A stretch of DNA of 64,000 bases from Chthonomonas calidirosea (GTDB lineage Bacteria; Armatimonadota; Fimbriimonadia; Fimbriimonadales; Fimbriimonadaceae). Shown piece after piece: positions 16,650-25,312 of the stretch. Position 1 is the stretch's first letter, and every line of letters starts with the position of its first letter. The notes under the pieces are model-generated. The model did not search any database and was not told where the DNA came from. It was given only the letters and a program-made list of their open reading frames with translations. The stretch is from positions 1-64,000 of the forward strand of contig CAMCWC010000011.1 in assembly GCA_945882415.1 (NCBI GenBank), read 5' to 3'. The position numbers and the translations under genes were made by a program.

Positions 16650-19387
16650 CCTCCCGATCCAGGTCCCGTTCCCGGTCCGCCGGGAACCAACGGCGGCGTG
16701 TACGGCACGCCGTCAGTAATCCAACTCTCAGGCTTCGCCCCTTTTAGATAGACATCTAAGTAGTGGCGGAGCCTTTTTGCGTAGTCCAAACGATTGTTCG
16801 GCTTCGCTAGGTTGTGATTTTCTCCGGGATACACCAGAAGGACCGCGGGCTTTCCGAGCCGACGCAGAGTGTTGTAGAACTGCACACCCTGGCGAAAGTC
16901 CACTGCGCCGTCGGCATCGCCATGCGCCATGAGAAGCGGCACCGAGCGCTTTTGAGCCTGCCAAACCGGGCTATTGGCAATGTACTTTTCAGGAATCTCC
17001 CAGAATGGGCGACCCATTCTTCCCTGGCTTGTCTCAAAAATTTCTCCGTTTGGCGTGCCTGAATTCCAATACACGACGCTGTACATACTCACTAGTTCGG
17101 TGAGGGGTGCACCAGCAACGCCGACCGCGAAACTTTTCGTTACGGTCGTCGCGAAGGCGGTTTGGTAGGCGCCCCACGAGTGGCCGATGAGCCCAACTCG
17201 ATCCGGATCGATTCCAAGTTTCTTGGCGTAAACCGCCGCGAGCGCAGGTTGGAGGCAATCCACCGCGTCTTGCCCAGGCGTTCCTTCTCGATATGCGATG
17301 TCGGGCTTGAAGACGAAGTAGCCGTTCTGGCTGAGCCATTGCTCGTTGTAAGCGCTGGCCTCGAGGGGCCGAACGAAGCTGTGCAAGCTGTCGCTGAGTC
17401 GCTCGTAGATGTAAGTCACCATCGGGTAGCGGCGGCTTGGATCGTAGTTTGCGGGATAGATCAGCACACCGTTGAGTGCCTTGCCCCATCGGCTCTTGAA
17501 TGGTACAAGCTCAGATTTGCCCCAGGCGTAATCCTTGAGCCAGGGGTTTGATCGGCCAACCGGCTTTGCAGCCGAGAATGAAGTGTTGGTGATGTAGATC
17601 GCGGGAGAGTCGTCAAACCCGCCCATGACGAACATCATGCGATCCGTGCCCGGTGCTTGAGTGAGAGCCTGAGTTGCCTTATCTTGGAACAGGAGCGGCT
17701 TCAGCTCCCCGGTGGCGGTCCCGCGAGCAAAGCCGGATGCTTTGGTGGTGTCATCGAACACGGAGAAGAAGATCGGGTCGGAGAGCTTGGGTCCTTCGGG
17801 ATCATCCAAAACATCGATTGGGGAGTAGCGGACCTTTTCTTTTGCGCCCTCCGTCAACCGGGTAAGGGTCTTCGCGCTTGGACGATACAGGAGAGCGTCG
17901 AAATAGGTTGAAAAGATGACGGCTTCGTCTCCGGCGAACCAGTACGGATTCTCCGCTGGTCCCCGTTCGGGAAGGACAAGATCGATCTCCGGATCTTCAA
18001 ACTGAATGCCGGATTTCCCCGTCACGGATTCCGTGACGCCGGTGCGGACATCGGTCAGAAACCATTGCTTGTTTGCAAAGTGCGCGAAGTACTTGCCTTC
18101 GGGCGATGGGAGCGCGCCGAAGTTGGCCTTCGTGACGACTTTCTTCGATTCCCTCGTGGCGACATCTACGATGTACACGTCTTGCGCAGTTCTGCCATTC
18201 GTGACCGGCGACTCGTAGGGGCCGGAATCGAGGAGCACTGCCTTCTGGAAGTCATCCATCAGAATTGCGACTTGGTCTTTTCCGTTGCTCAGTCGGGTTG
18301 CCGAATTTGCGCTTCGGTCCCAGACCATGAGATCCGTTCGGCCCTGGAGGGCTCGGTACCGGACCTTCTGCTGCGGCACGATATCGATGTCTTTTGTATT
18401 CCAGACTTCGACGTCGCTTACCTCGCCAGGCTTGGCGGGTTTGGGTTTGTCCGCCCAACCTTGAATTCCGAAGGCGACTTTGGTCCCGGCATCGTTCACG
18501 CGGAGGGGTCTGGTCTCGCTGATCCGGAATCCGGCGGGAAGCTTTTCATCCTTACCAATTTCGTAAACGGCGCGGTCCTTGGGCTCAAAGCCTTCTAGGG
18601 TAAGAGCGTGGATTCGGTAGTTGATGCCAACTTTGTTCGGCAATTCTGATCCGGCGAGCCAAGCAAGGACGTTTGCCTTTTCTGACCAGGCGATTCCGGC
18701 AATGCGGTCTCTTCCCCACATGAGGGTCTTCACGCGACCGGTGCTTGGCTCTAAAATCTGGACGCCGCCTTCCTCGTTGTCCGATGCGATTTGCATCGCA
18801 ATGAGGTTTTCGGCTCTGTTGACGGAAGCTGACACGACGTTGCCGATGGTCAGGGTTTGCCCGGTCGCACTTTCGATGAGCGTGAGATCGCTCCGAGGTT
18901 CCTTCGAGTCGAGCGCTCTTGAGCGGCGGGTGAGGATGTACTTGCCATCTTCCAGGAGTTCGAACTGCTCGACATTTTCGACATATCGCTCTTCGCCGCT
19001 AGGGAGCAATCGGAGGCCCAAGCGTGGATTGGCGGGCTTCTTTTCGGCTCGAAGCTTCTCGGCAATGGCACGTGGTGGAGAAATCAAGAAGGCGACGTAC
19101 TGGTTGTTCTTGGCAAAACGTGCTCCGCGTCCACCAGGAATAGCCCAAGCAATGGGCTCATCCGCGCTCTTGACGGTGAGGCTTGGATCCCCTTCGACTG
19201 GGGAAAGCACGTAGCTGATCCACTTACCGTTTGGCGAAATTAGCGCGGAAGACAGGGCTTCGACGCGCTTCCAATCACCATCTAGAATCGACTTCTTCGC
19301 TTGTTGCCCCGCGCCACTCGAGACAAGCGCGAAAGTAAGGAAGGACAAAAGCCCTAGTCGGGCAGGTAGCAATCGTGCGGAGAGCAT
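16646..19387 (-). CDS. S9 family prolyl oligopeptidase-like peptidase, exported
   Basis: 913 residues: signal peptide (about 1-27), a long beta-propeller-like region (30-640), and a C-terminal alpha/beta hydrolase with the triad S737 (GLIGHSWGAY), D826 (HGDADGAVDF) and H858 (YPGENHNLAK). The S9 family cleaves short peptides, often after proline, or acts as acylaminoacyl/dipeptidyl peptidase. A Gly/Pro-rich C-terminal tail (PGGPGTGPGSGG) is unusual. Probably periplasmic; single gene transcribed away from the large metalloprotease. Confidence 0.9.
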   Translation of the reverse strand: MLSARLLPARLGLLSFLTFALVSSGAGQQAKKSILDGDWKRVEALSSALISPNGKWISYVLSPVEGDPSLTVKSADEPIAWAIPGGRGARFAKNNQYVAFLISPPRAIAEKLRAEKKPANPRLGLRLLPSGEERYVENVEQFELLEDGKYILTRRSRALDSKEPRSDLTLIESATGQTLTIGNVVSASVNRAENLIAMQIASDNEEGGVQILEPSTGRVKTLMWGRDRIAGIAWSEKANVLAWLAGSELPNKVGINYRIHALTLEGFEPKDRAVYEIGKDEKLPAGFRISETRPLRVNDAGTKVAFGIQGWADKPKPAKPGEVSDVEVWNTKDIDIVPQQKVRYRALQGRTDLMVWDRSANSATRLSNGKDQVAILMDDFQKAVLLDSGPYESPVTNGRTAQDVYIVDVATRESKKVVTKANFGALPSPEGKYFAHFANKQWFLTDVRTGVTESVTGKSGIQFEDPEIDLVLPERGPAENPYWFAGDEAVIFSTYFDALLYRPSAKTLTRLTEGAKEKVRYSPIDVLDDPEGPKLSDPIFFSVFDDTTKASGFARGTATGELKPLLFQDKATQALTQAPGTDRMMFVMGGFDDSPAIYITNTSFSAAKPVGRSNPWLKDYAWGKSELVPFKSRWGKALNGVLIYPANYDPSRRYPMVTYIYERLSDSLHSFVRPLEASAYNEQWLSQNGYFVFKPDIAYREGTPGQDAVDCLQPALAAVYAKKLGIDPDRVGLIGHSWGAYQTAFATTVTKSFAVGVAGAPLTELVSMYSVVYWNSGTPNGEIFETSQGRMGRPFWEIPEKYIANSPVWQAQKRSVPLLMAHGDADGAVDFRQGVQFYNTLRRLGKPAVLLVYPGENHNLAKPNNRLDYAKRLRHYLDVYLKGAKPESWITDGVPYTPPLVPGGPGTGPGSGG

Positions 19388-19514
19388 CGCAATAGCAACC
19401 TACCAGAAGAATTCTGCCTAGAGTTCCAACGATCCACCGCCGGGTGCGTTTCGGATTCGCTCTGCGTAGGTTATGATGCTGTTTGCGGAATCTTGTCGAA
19501 TCCGGTGCTAGAGC

Positions 19515-22121
19515 ATGAGAACCCCATTTAAGTACGTAGCCTTTTTGGCGTTAATCCCTTTCAATCAACTTGCGCTTGCGCAGACGCCTCCGCCTGCGGA
19601 AGAAAAGCCAGCCGCCGCAGCTGAGCAAAAGCCAGAAACTCCGGCACCGAAGCCCGGCGAGCCCAAGCCGTATAAGGACGTTGTTACAAAAGAAGCAGTT
19701 ACTCAGACCGGAATGTTCAAGGTTCACCGTATCGACGACAAGATCCTTTGGGAAATTCCGGTTGACAAGCTGAACAAGGAACTGCTTTGGCAAACCGAAG
19801 TCGCCGAGCTTCCGCCGCTTGGACCGTTTAGCTACCCTGGAACGGCCACCGGAGCGCGCGTGGTGCGATTCACCCGTCGCGGAAACAAGATCTATCTTCG
19901 CAACGTTGAGAAGGGCCTGCGCGCCTTCAACGATGCTGGCCTAGAAAAGGGCGTCGCTTGGAACACTCTAGAACCCATCATCTTTGACTTTGCGGTTGAA
20001 GCTGAAGGGGGCGAGAAAGACGCCAAGACGGCCGTTATCGACGTCACCCAGTTGTTCACTTCGGATCCGGCAGACTTCAGCGTTCGCAGTGCGGTTTCGG
20101 CCGGTGGCGCGAACCCAAATCGTTCCTTCGTTGACACCGTTAAGGCTTTCCCGAAGAACATCGAGACCCGATCTGTCCTCACCTTTATGGGTGGCGGCGG
20201 TGGTGGCTTCTTCTTCGGCGGCGGCCCACGATCTGATGCCAGCACCGTTACGGCAAAGGTCCACTACAGCCTCGTCGAGCTTCCTGAGAAGCCAATGCAG
20301 CCACGCTACAAGGACAGCCGAATCGGCTTCTTCACCGTCGGCTTTACCGAGTTCGGACGACCAGATGGCATTTCGAAAGCTACCGAGTACATCTCCCGAT
20401 TCCGACTCGAAAAGAAGGACCCGAACGCGGCCCTGAGCGAGCCAAAGGAGCCGATCGTTTACTACCTGTCGCGCGAGGTTCCGGACCGATGGCGCAAGTG
20501 GCTGAAGAAGGGTGTTGAGGACTGGCAGGTTGCCTTTGAGCAGGCCGGCTTCAAGAACGCGATCATCTGCAAAGATGCTCCAACCGAAGCCGAAGATCCG
20601 AACTGGCATCCTGAGGACGTTCGCTACAGCGTGATTCGCTGGGCACCGAGCCAGATTGCCAATGCGATGGGCCCAAGCATCCAGGACCCACGATCCGGCG
20701 AAACGATCTCCGCTCACATCATCTTCTGGAACGACATCGTGAAGCTGCTCGAAGAGTGGTACTTCGCGCAGTGCGCGGCCACCGATCCAAAGGCGGCCAA
20801 GCTTCCCTTCCCAGAGGAGCTGATGGGCGAATTGGTTCGCTACGTGTCCGCTCACGAAGTCGGTCACACGCTTGGCCTGGAGCACAACTTTAAGGGCAGC
20901 GCGTGGTACACGCCAGCTCAGCTTCGAGATCCTAAGTTCACGAATGAGAAGGGCCTCTCGGCCTCGATCATGGACTACTCGCGGTTCAACTACGTTGCCC
21001 AGCCTGGCGACAACGTGACCCAAACCATCGGCAAGATTGGCGACTACGACAAGTTTGCGATCGAGTACGGCTACAAGCCAATTCCTGGAGCAAACAGCGC
21101 CGAGGCAGAGAAGCCATTCTTGGATCGACACCTTGCCCTTCAGGTGAACAACCCTTCCCTACGATTCGGAAACTACAAGTACTTCCAGGATCCAACGGTT
21201 CAGACGGAGGACATTAGCTCCGACGCGGTCGAGGCGACTCGATTGGGCTTGCTCAACCTCGATAATATCGCAACGACCAAGTTGCTGACCGCGACGACAA
21301 AGTTCGGCGAGGACTACACCAAGCTCTCCGAGATGGTGAGCAACTTGCTCGGGCAGCGATTCACCGAGCTGTATCACGTCGTCGAGAACATCGGCGGCGT
21401 CATCGAATCGGATAACCACGCCGGTCGCGGTGGCGTGGTGTTCCGACAGAACCCGGTTGAGAAGCAGCGACGAGCGGTGAAGTTCCTTGCGACGACCGGA
21501 ATGCAGACTCCTAAGGGCCTGTTCACGCCGGAAATTCGAGATCGAATCGCTCCGGACGGATTGGTCAGCGACGTTGTCGGTCAGCAGCGGTTCCTGTTCA
21601 GCGCCCTCTTCAACGAGGACCGAGTGAGCCGAATGTTCGACCTCGAAACGGCGAACCCTAAGAACCACCTCAGCGTCGAAGAGATGCTTAAGACGGTTCA
21701 GAGCGGTGTGTTTACCGAGCTTTCCGCTCCTGCGCCGAAGATTGACATCTTCCGACGCAACCTTCAGCGCTCGTACCTAACGGCGCTGGACGGTCGAATC
21801 AACGGATACGCGGCGACTCGAACCGACTTGAAGCTTCTCGTTAAGGCCGAACTGAAGGCCCTTGCAAAGCAGATTGATGCGGCAATGCCGAAGACGAAGG
21901 ACAAGCTCACTTCCCTGCACCTCGCGCAGACCCGAGAAGACATTGGCAAGATCCTTGCTGACAAGTTCTCCAAGGACTCCGGCGGTGGCGGATTCGAAAT
22001 GCTTTCGATGTTCGGAATCGAGAAGGCGACTTGGTCGAAGCTGAGCTGCTTCAGCCCTTGGGCTAAGCTGCCTCGATCGGTGCAGAAGCACATCGAAGCA
22101 CAGCTCGCTGAGAAGCACTAA
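19515..22121 (+). CDS. Large zinc-dependent metalloprotease (DUF5117/DUF4953 type), exported
   Basis: 868 residues with a signal peptide (1-22, ending in ALA), a Pro/Glu/Ala-rich linker, a DUF5117-like beta domain, and a metzincin-type zinc site HEVGHTLGLEH (H447, E448, H451, H457) followed by NFKGS and a Met-turn-like SIMDYSRFNY. This architecture is typical of large secreted zinc proteases common in Bacteroidota and Armatimonadota. The C-terminal part is helical and ends FSPWAKLPRSVQKHIE. It is followed by its own terminator at 22134. Confidence 0.9.
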   Translation: MRTPFKYVAFLALIPFNQLALAQTPPPAEEKPAAAAEQKPETPAPKPGEPKPYKDVVTKEAVTQTGMFKVHRIDDKILWEIPVDKLNKELLWQTEVAELPPLGPFSYPGTATGARVVRFTRRGNKIYLRNVEKGLRAFNDAGLEKGVAWNTLEPIIFDFAVEAEGGEKDAKTAVIDVTQLFTSDPADFSVRSAVSAGGANPNRSFVDTVKAFPKNIETRSVLTFMGGGGGGFFFGGGPRSDASTVTAKVHYSLVELPEKPMQPRYKDSRIGFFTVGFTEFGRPDGISKATEYISRFRLEKKDPNAALSEPKEPIVYYLSREVPDRWRKWLKKGVEDWQVAFEQAGFKNAIICKDAPTEAEDPNWHPEDVRYSVIRWAPSQIANAMGPSIQDPRSGETISAHIIFWNDIVKLLEEWYFAQCAATDPKAAKLPFPEELMGELVRYVSAHEVGHTLGLEHNFKGSAWYTPAQLRDPKFTNEKGLSASIMDYSRFNYVAQPGDNVTQTIGKIGDYDKFAIEYGYKPIPGANSAEAEKPFLDRHLALQVNNPSLRFGNYKYFQDPTVQTEDISSDAVEATRLGLLNLDNIATTKLLTATTKFGEDYTKLSEMVSNLLGQRFTELYHVVENIGGVIESDNHAGRGGVVFRQNPVEKQRRAVKFLATTGMQTPKGLFTPEIRDRIAPDGLVSDVVGQQRFLFSALFNEDRVSRMFDLETANPKNHLSVEEMLKTVQSGVFTELSAPAPKIDIFRRNLQRSYLTALDGRINGYAATRTDLKLLVKAELKALAKQIDAAMPKTKDKLTSLHLAQTREDIGKILADKFSKDSGGGGFEMLSMFGIEKATWSKLSCFSPWAKLPRSVQKHIEAQLAEKH

Positions 22122-22133
22122 GACAACGCAACG

Positions 22134-22167
22134 ATGGCCCCGAGACGATGTCTCGGGGCCATTTTTT
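22134..22167 (+). terminator. Intrinsic terminator after the metalloprotease
   Basis: A perfect 13-bp stem (ATGGCCCCGAGAC at 22134-22146, GTCTCGGGGCCAT at 22150-22162) with a GAT loop runs into six T residues. It lies between the convergent metalloprotease and nadE genes and ends transcription on the plus strand. Confidence 0.93.
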
Positions 22168-22169
22168 GT

Positions 22170-23033
22170 TTAGTAATCGACGGGGCGCAGATAGTACTCG
22201 CCGATCGCGGTGCTGCTGAGCATGGCGACGGTCGGTAGTCGCCGCTTCCAGTGGGTGCCGTCGACACGCTTAAACACGAGCGCAACCTCTTCGGGCGCAA
22301 ACCCCATCTCGATGAGCTTTTCCTGGTTGTAGCCCTGCGTCATGAAGTGCAGGAGTCGGTCGGCTTTTCGGTAGGTGATGCCGAAATCGATCTCGTCGGT
22401 TTGTCCTTTGATCAAGTCGGCCGTGGCGGGTTTGTGGATGATCTCTGGCGGCACGCCGAGCTCTTCGGCGAGTTGCCAAACTTGGGTTTTAAAGAGGTCA
22501 CCGAGGGGGTTGATGGGTGGACTGTCGTCCGCATGCCACGTGAAGTAGCCGAAGAGCCGCTCGCTCTTGTTCCCGGTGCCGATTGGGAGTCCGCCGACCT
22601 TTGCGCTCTGATCGAAGATGGTGATCATTCGGCAGCGCGCGCAGACGTTGCCCAAACGACTCGCGCTGATTTCGGGCTCGAAGTTGGAAATGTAGCCATC
22701 GACCATCGCGGTGATTTCGATGGTGCGGACGTTGATGCCAAGATCGTCCACCACGAGGTTTGCATGATCGATGCTTTCTTGGGACGAGATTTTGTACGGC
22801 ATTCGGAACGCGTAAACGTGCTCGGGTCCGAACGCTCTCGCGCAAAGGTAAGCCACGACCGCCGAATCCACTCCGCCAGAGAGTCCGAGGACGACGTTCT
22901 TGATTCCCCGCCGCTCTAGGACCTCTTCGCGAAGAAACCGAACGAGCCAGTCGGCCAAGATGGGCGCATTGATCTGCAAATAGTCATCCTGCTCCGAGTC
23001 GAATCGGGCGGTTTTTTGCACAGGAAGCGTCAT
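22170..23033 (-). CDS. nadE: NH3-dependent NAD+ synthetase
   Basis: Amidates deamido-NAD+ with ammonia, the last step of NAD synthesis. The 287 residues show the ATP pyrophosphatase P-loop LGLSGGVDSAVVAYL (SGGVDS 52-57) and NAD-synthetase motifs RLGNVCARCRM, PIGTGNKSERLFGYFTWH, PLGDLFKTQVWQLAEELGVP and LIKGQTDE-D-F-G. There is no N-terminal glutaminase domain, so ammonia is the direct donor. Length is normal for the ammonia-dependent form. Confidence 0.94.
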   Translation of the reverse strand: MTLPVQKTARFDSEQDDYLQINAPILADWLVRFLREEVLERRGIKNVVLGLSGGVDSAVVAYLCARAFGPEHVYAFRMPYKISSQESIDHANLVVDDLGINVRTIEITAMVDGYISNFEPEISASRLGNVCARCRMITIFDQSAKVGGLPIGTGNKSERLFGYFTWHADDSPPINPLGDLFKTQVWQLAEELGVPPEIIHKPATADLIKGQTDEIDFGITYRKADRLLHFMTQGYNQEKLIEMGFAPEEVALVFKRVDGTHWKRRLPTVAMLSSTAIGEYYLRPVDY

Positions 23034-23158
23034 ATCAACACTCTACACCGGATTTATGCCCTGGGTTGCCGGTGCTAAACGTCCCATGCCCCGTCCCGTT
23101 TCGGAGAATCTGGTGTAGATTACGTTAGGTTAACGATGGCGTTGACCTTCCCTCCGAA

Positions 23159-23380
23159 ATGGCAAGGAACATGGAAAAGAAGTCAAATAGCTGGAGATTG
23201 TTGGGTTGGATTTTGGCCGCGGTTTTGATCGTGTGGCTCACCACGAACATTCTCTTCCCGCTCATCATCGGTGCCCTGAAGGTGGCCGTTGTGGTTGCCG
23301 TCATTGGCGTGATCGCGTACGGCGCGTACAGCCTGATGGGAAAAAAAGCAATCGGCGGCGGTAGACGGACCCTTCCGTAA
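23159..23380 (+). CDS. Small membrane protein of unknown function
   Basis: 73 residues: a basic N-terminus, one long hydrophobic hairpin with two membrane helices (L-L-G-W-I-L-A-A-V-L-I-V-W-L and V-A-V-V-V-A-V-I-G-V-I-A-Y-G-A-Y), and a basic Gly-rich tail. No family recognised. The ATG at 23159 or one four codons downstream (23171) could be the start. The gene lies directly before tRNA-Glu on the same strand. Confidence 0.6.
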   Translation: MARNMEKKSNSWRLLGWILAAVLIVWLTTNILFPLIIGALKVAVVVAVIGVIAYGAYSLMGKKAIGGGRRTLP

Positions 23381-23411
23381 GCCCCGCCGGGTATCCTTCT
23401 GGGTCCTGATT

Positions 23412-23487
23412 GCTCCGGTCGTCTAGTGGTTAGGACATCGCCCTCTCACGGCGAAGGTCGCGGGTTCGAATCCCGTCCGGAGTACCA
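23412..23487 (+). tRNA. tRNA-Glu (anticodon CTC)
   Basis: A 76-nt cloverleaf including an encoded CCA end. The acceptor arms are GCTCCGG and CCGGAGT (first pair G-T), the anticodon stem TCGCC/GGCGA encloses the loop CTCTCAC with anticodon CTC at 23445-23447, and the T-arm reads GCGGG-TTCGAAT-CCCGT. The last 18 bases plus one more are repeated at 24224-24242 (see that entry). Confidence 0.96.
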
Positions 23488-23488
23488 A
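23470..23488 (+). repeat. Left copy of a 19-bp direct repeat (tRNA-Glu 3' end)
   Basis: The sequence ATCCCGTCCGGAGTACCAA spans the 3' half of the T-stem, the acceptor stem and CCA of tRNA-Glu. An identical copy lies at 24224-24242, 754 bp away. Duplicated tRNA 3' ends are what tyrosine integrases leave when an element inserts at a tRNA gene. Confidence 0.85.
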
Positions 23489-23574
23489 CCTTTGAATCAA
23501 GATTCTTATATCTTCGGAAATCTCGGAAAATCTGGATCGGTGTTTTCCGCAGGTTAGTGACGAAGGAGAATCTG

Positions 23575-24213
23575 ATGATGGTGCTTGCGATGTGGGCTGG
23601 AATAACTGTCTTTGGCGGTGATGAGGCCAAAGAAATCTTCGTCAGGTTCGAGCGGAATCTGTCCAGACATCGAACTGTAAGCGGTGACCTTGTTGGCAAA
23701 GGGCCAGGCGGCGTGACCTACGAGTCAAAGTTCCTGCTTCAGAAACCGAGTTCTTTCCGTTTTATAGACGGCCAGATCAATATTTATTGCGATGGCAGAG
23801 TCCAATTCAACCACCTAGTTTCCGAAAGGGAATATATCAAGAGTAAGATCTCAACGGGATTGGGTACAGGCTTTCCCGCCGGTTTGGACGCATTCTTTGG
23901 CTTTCCGACCGGTGTAAGTGCACCCTACTTCGCAAAGAAAACGGAGTTCCGAATGCAGAAAGTTGACGGGGACATGTGTGCGGCCAAGGCCATTCACTTT
24001 GAGGGCTTTGGTCGCAACGACCGGATGGTCTTCTATGTCGATCGTACAACAAAACAAATACTGGGATGGGATCAGGTTTTCGGCAATACGAAGATGCCTT
24101 TCAGGTTCAAGAATCTGCGCGTTGACGTCGACGTTCCTGGAAATGCGTTCGATTGGAGACCATCTACTGGGCTAAAGGAACGGACTTTAAGTCACGGCCC
24201 AGGCAAATACTAG
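23575..24213 (+). CDS. Uncharacterised protein inside the tRNA-bounded segment, weakly LolA-like
   Basis: 212 residues with a hydrophobic N-terminus (M-V-L-A-M-W-A-G-I-T-V-F-G) that may be a signal peptide. The body alternates beta strands (SGDLVGKGPGGV, Y-E-S-K-F-L-L-Q-K-P-S-S-F-R-F) in the way of LolA/LolB or DUF2092-like folds, but no family can be claimed. The ATG at 23575 is chosen because GGAG lies 6-7 nt upstream; a GTG at 23557 is possible. The gene fills the interval between the two tRNA-end repeats; its stop is 11 bp before the right copy. Codon use looks more AT-rich than in flanking genes. Confidence 0.65.
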   Translation: MMVLAMWAGITVFGGDEAKEIFVRFERNLSRHRTVSGDLVGKGPGGVTYESKFLLQKPSSFRFIDGQINIYCDGRVQFNHLVSEREYIKSKISTGLGTGFPAGLDAFFGFPTGVSAPYFAKKTEFRMQKVDGDMCAAKAIHFEGFGRNDRMVFYVDRTTKQILGWDQVFGNTKMPFRFKNLRVDVDVPGNAFDWRPSTGLKERTLSHGPGKY

Positions 24214-24223
24214 TTCCAAACCT

Positions 24224-24242
24224 ATCCCGTCCGGAGTACCAA
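24224..24242 (+). repeat. Right copy of the tRNA-Glu 3'-end direct repeat (att-like)
   Basis: An exact 19-bp copy of the tRNA-Glu 3' end (positions 23470-23488), here without the rest of a tRNA. It looks like the distal attachment site of a small integrated segment. No integrase gene lies between the repeats or nearby. Confidence 0.85.
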
Positions 24243-24285
24243 ATTTCCTGATTACGCACATTCGAATTTTCACTGAGCACTGCGT

Positions 24286-25011
24286 ATGATAACGGTGGCC
24301 AGGGAAAATCAATCGGTTGTGGCGGTCATGTCAAAAGACGGCGACCGAGTGTCTGGAACTGCATTCTTTATCCAGTCAGATCGCCTCTTGACTTGTCACC
24401 ATTTGCTGGATCCCGAACACCTTAAAGGTAGAAAGGTCACCTTGAGAGGGCGAGACGGTATACGCTTCGAGGCTCAGTTTATTCCGTGGGAATCTGTGCC
24501 ATCCAGCGACTTAGCGGTGCTCGCCGTTGAATGGAAGAAGTGTAGAAGGTTTAGAGGCAGGGGGCTTCCGCTTGCCAAAGCAATTGATCAGACAGACGCC
24601 ATTCGTTATGTTGGCTACACTGCCGACGATTCTCCGGAGCAGGATTGCGGCGTTGAAAATGAAGCTAACTTCCCAGCACAGATAGTTACTGCCGGACGAC
24701 TCGGAGAGCACACGTCGATCATTCTCTCGCTCCCCAATCGTGAGTATTGGATGCAGGGATTCACGTTGCAGGACATCGCGATCACCCCTCGTCAAAGTGG
24801 GGGACCAATAATGGACGCGGAAACGGGTGCGGTAGTGGGCTTTGCATCGGCAAAGAGCAATCCGAGCGCATGTGGAAGCGGGACATCCATTCCAAATGGC
24901 ACGCTATCGGTGGTAGGGGTTGCCATTGGCCCCCTTGCGACTCAAGAGGGATTTCGCGTTCTTTTCGATGAGAATCAGGCGAGTCGAGCGTTCTACTTGC
25001 GGCACCTCTGA
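24286..25011 (+). CDS. Trypsin-like serine protease without a signal peptide
   Basis: 241 residues with the chymotrypsin-fold triad in the right order: H39 (L-L-T-C-H-H), D75 (PSSDLAVLAVE) and S171 (PRQSGGPIMD, with GDSGGP relaxed to RQSGGP). No export signal and no PDZ domain, so it is unlike DegP/HtrA and is probably cytosolic. Such stand-alone cytosolic trypsin-like domains are often found in bacterial conflict or signalling systems, but nothing here links it to one. It lies just outside the tRNA-end repeat and could belong to the same accessory segment. Confidence 0.78.
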   Translation: MITVARENQSVVAVMSKDGDRVSGTAFFIQSDRLLTCHHLLDPEHLKGRKVTLRGRDGIRFEAQFIPWESVPSSDLAVLAVEWKKCRRFRGRGLPLAKAIDQTDAIRYVGYTADDSPEQDCGVENEANFPAQIVTAGRLGEHTSIILSLPNREYWMQGFTLQDIAITPRQSGGPIMDAETGAVVGFASAKSNPSACGSGTSIPNGTLSVVGVAIGPLATQEGFRVLFDENQASRAFYLRHL

Positions 25012-25312
25012 CGAAGCCTGCGGGTACCCAATACTCTTCGAGTTGCTTCTGCGGCGATGACAGGGTGTCATATTCTGCTCAAGAATCGGAGACCAGGCGC
25101 ACCATGTCCACGGTTCTTTGGACTAGTCAACGGCCACAAGGAGCAACTGATTAGGGGACTTTCGATAAGTATCCGAGGTCAGTTCTGTTCTTGCAATAAC
25201 GACTTTGATCTGCAACGAGTTTTTGTGATCGCTGGCGTCTTCTTAAACCACATAGTTCGTCGAATCTGCCTCGGCACATAGTAGCGCTGCACGAATCAGA
25301 GTGCAACGGTTC
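25012..25312. other. Gap of about 300 bp, no supported gene
   Basis: Between the trypsin-like protease and the nitroreductase. A 74-codon open frame (25057-25281) has no recognisable motif and no clear Shine-Dalgarno, so I do not call it. No repeat or RNA structure stood out. Confidence 0.5.

Noticed and set aside
19968-21131. Long antisense open frame (387 codons) opposite the metalloprotease gene
   Set aside because: The opposite strand encodes a well-supported zinc metalloprotease with signal peptide and zinc motif; the antisense frame has no domain and is a typical shadow.
25057-25281. 74-codon frame between the trypsin-like protease and the nitroreductase
   Set aside because: No motif, no good ribosome-binding site and no codon pattern that would set it apart from chance; kept only as a gap.
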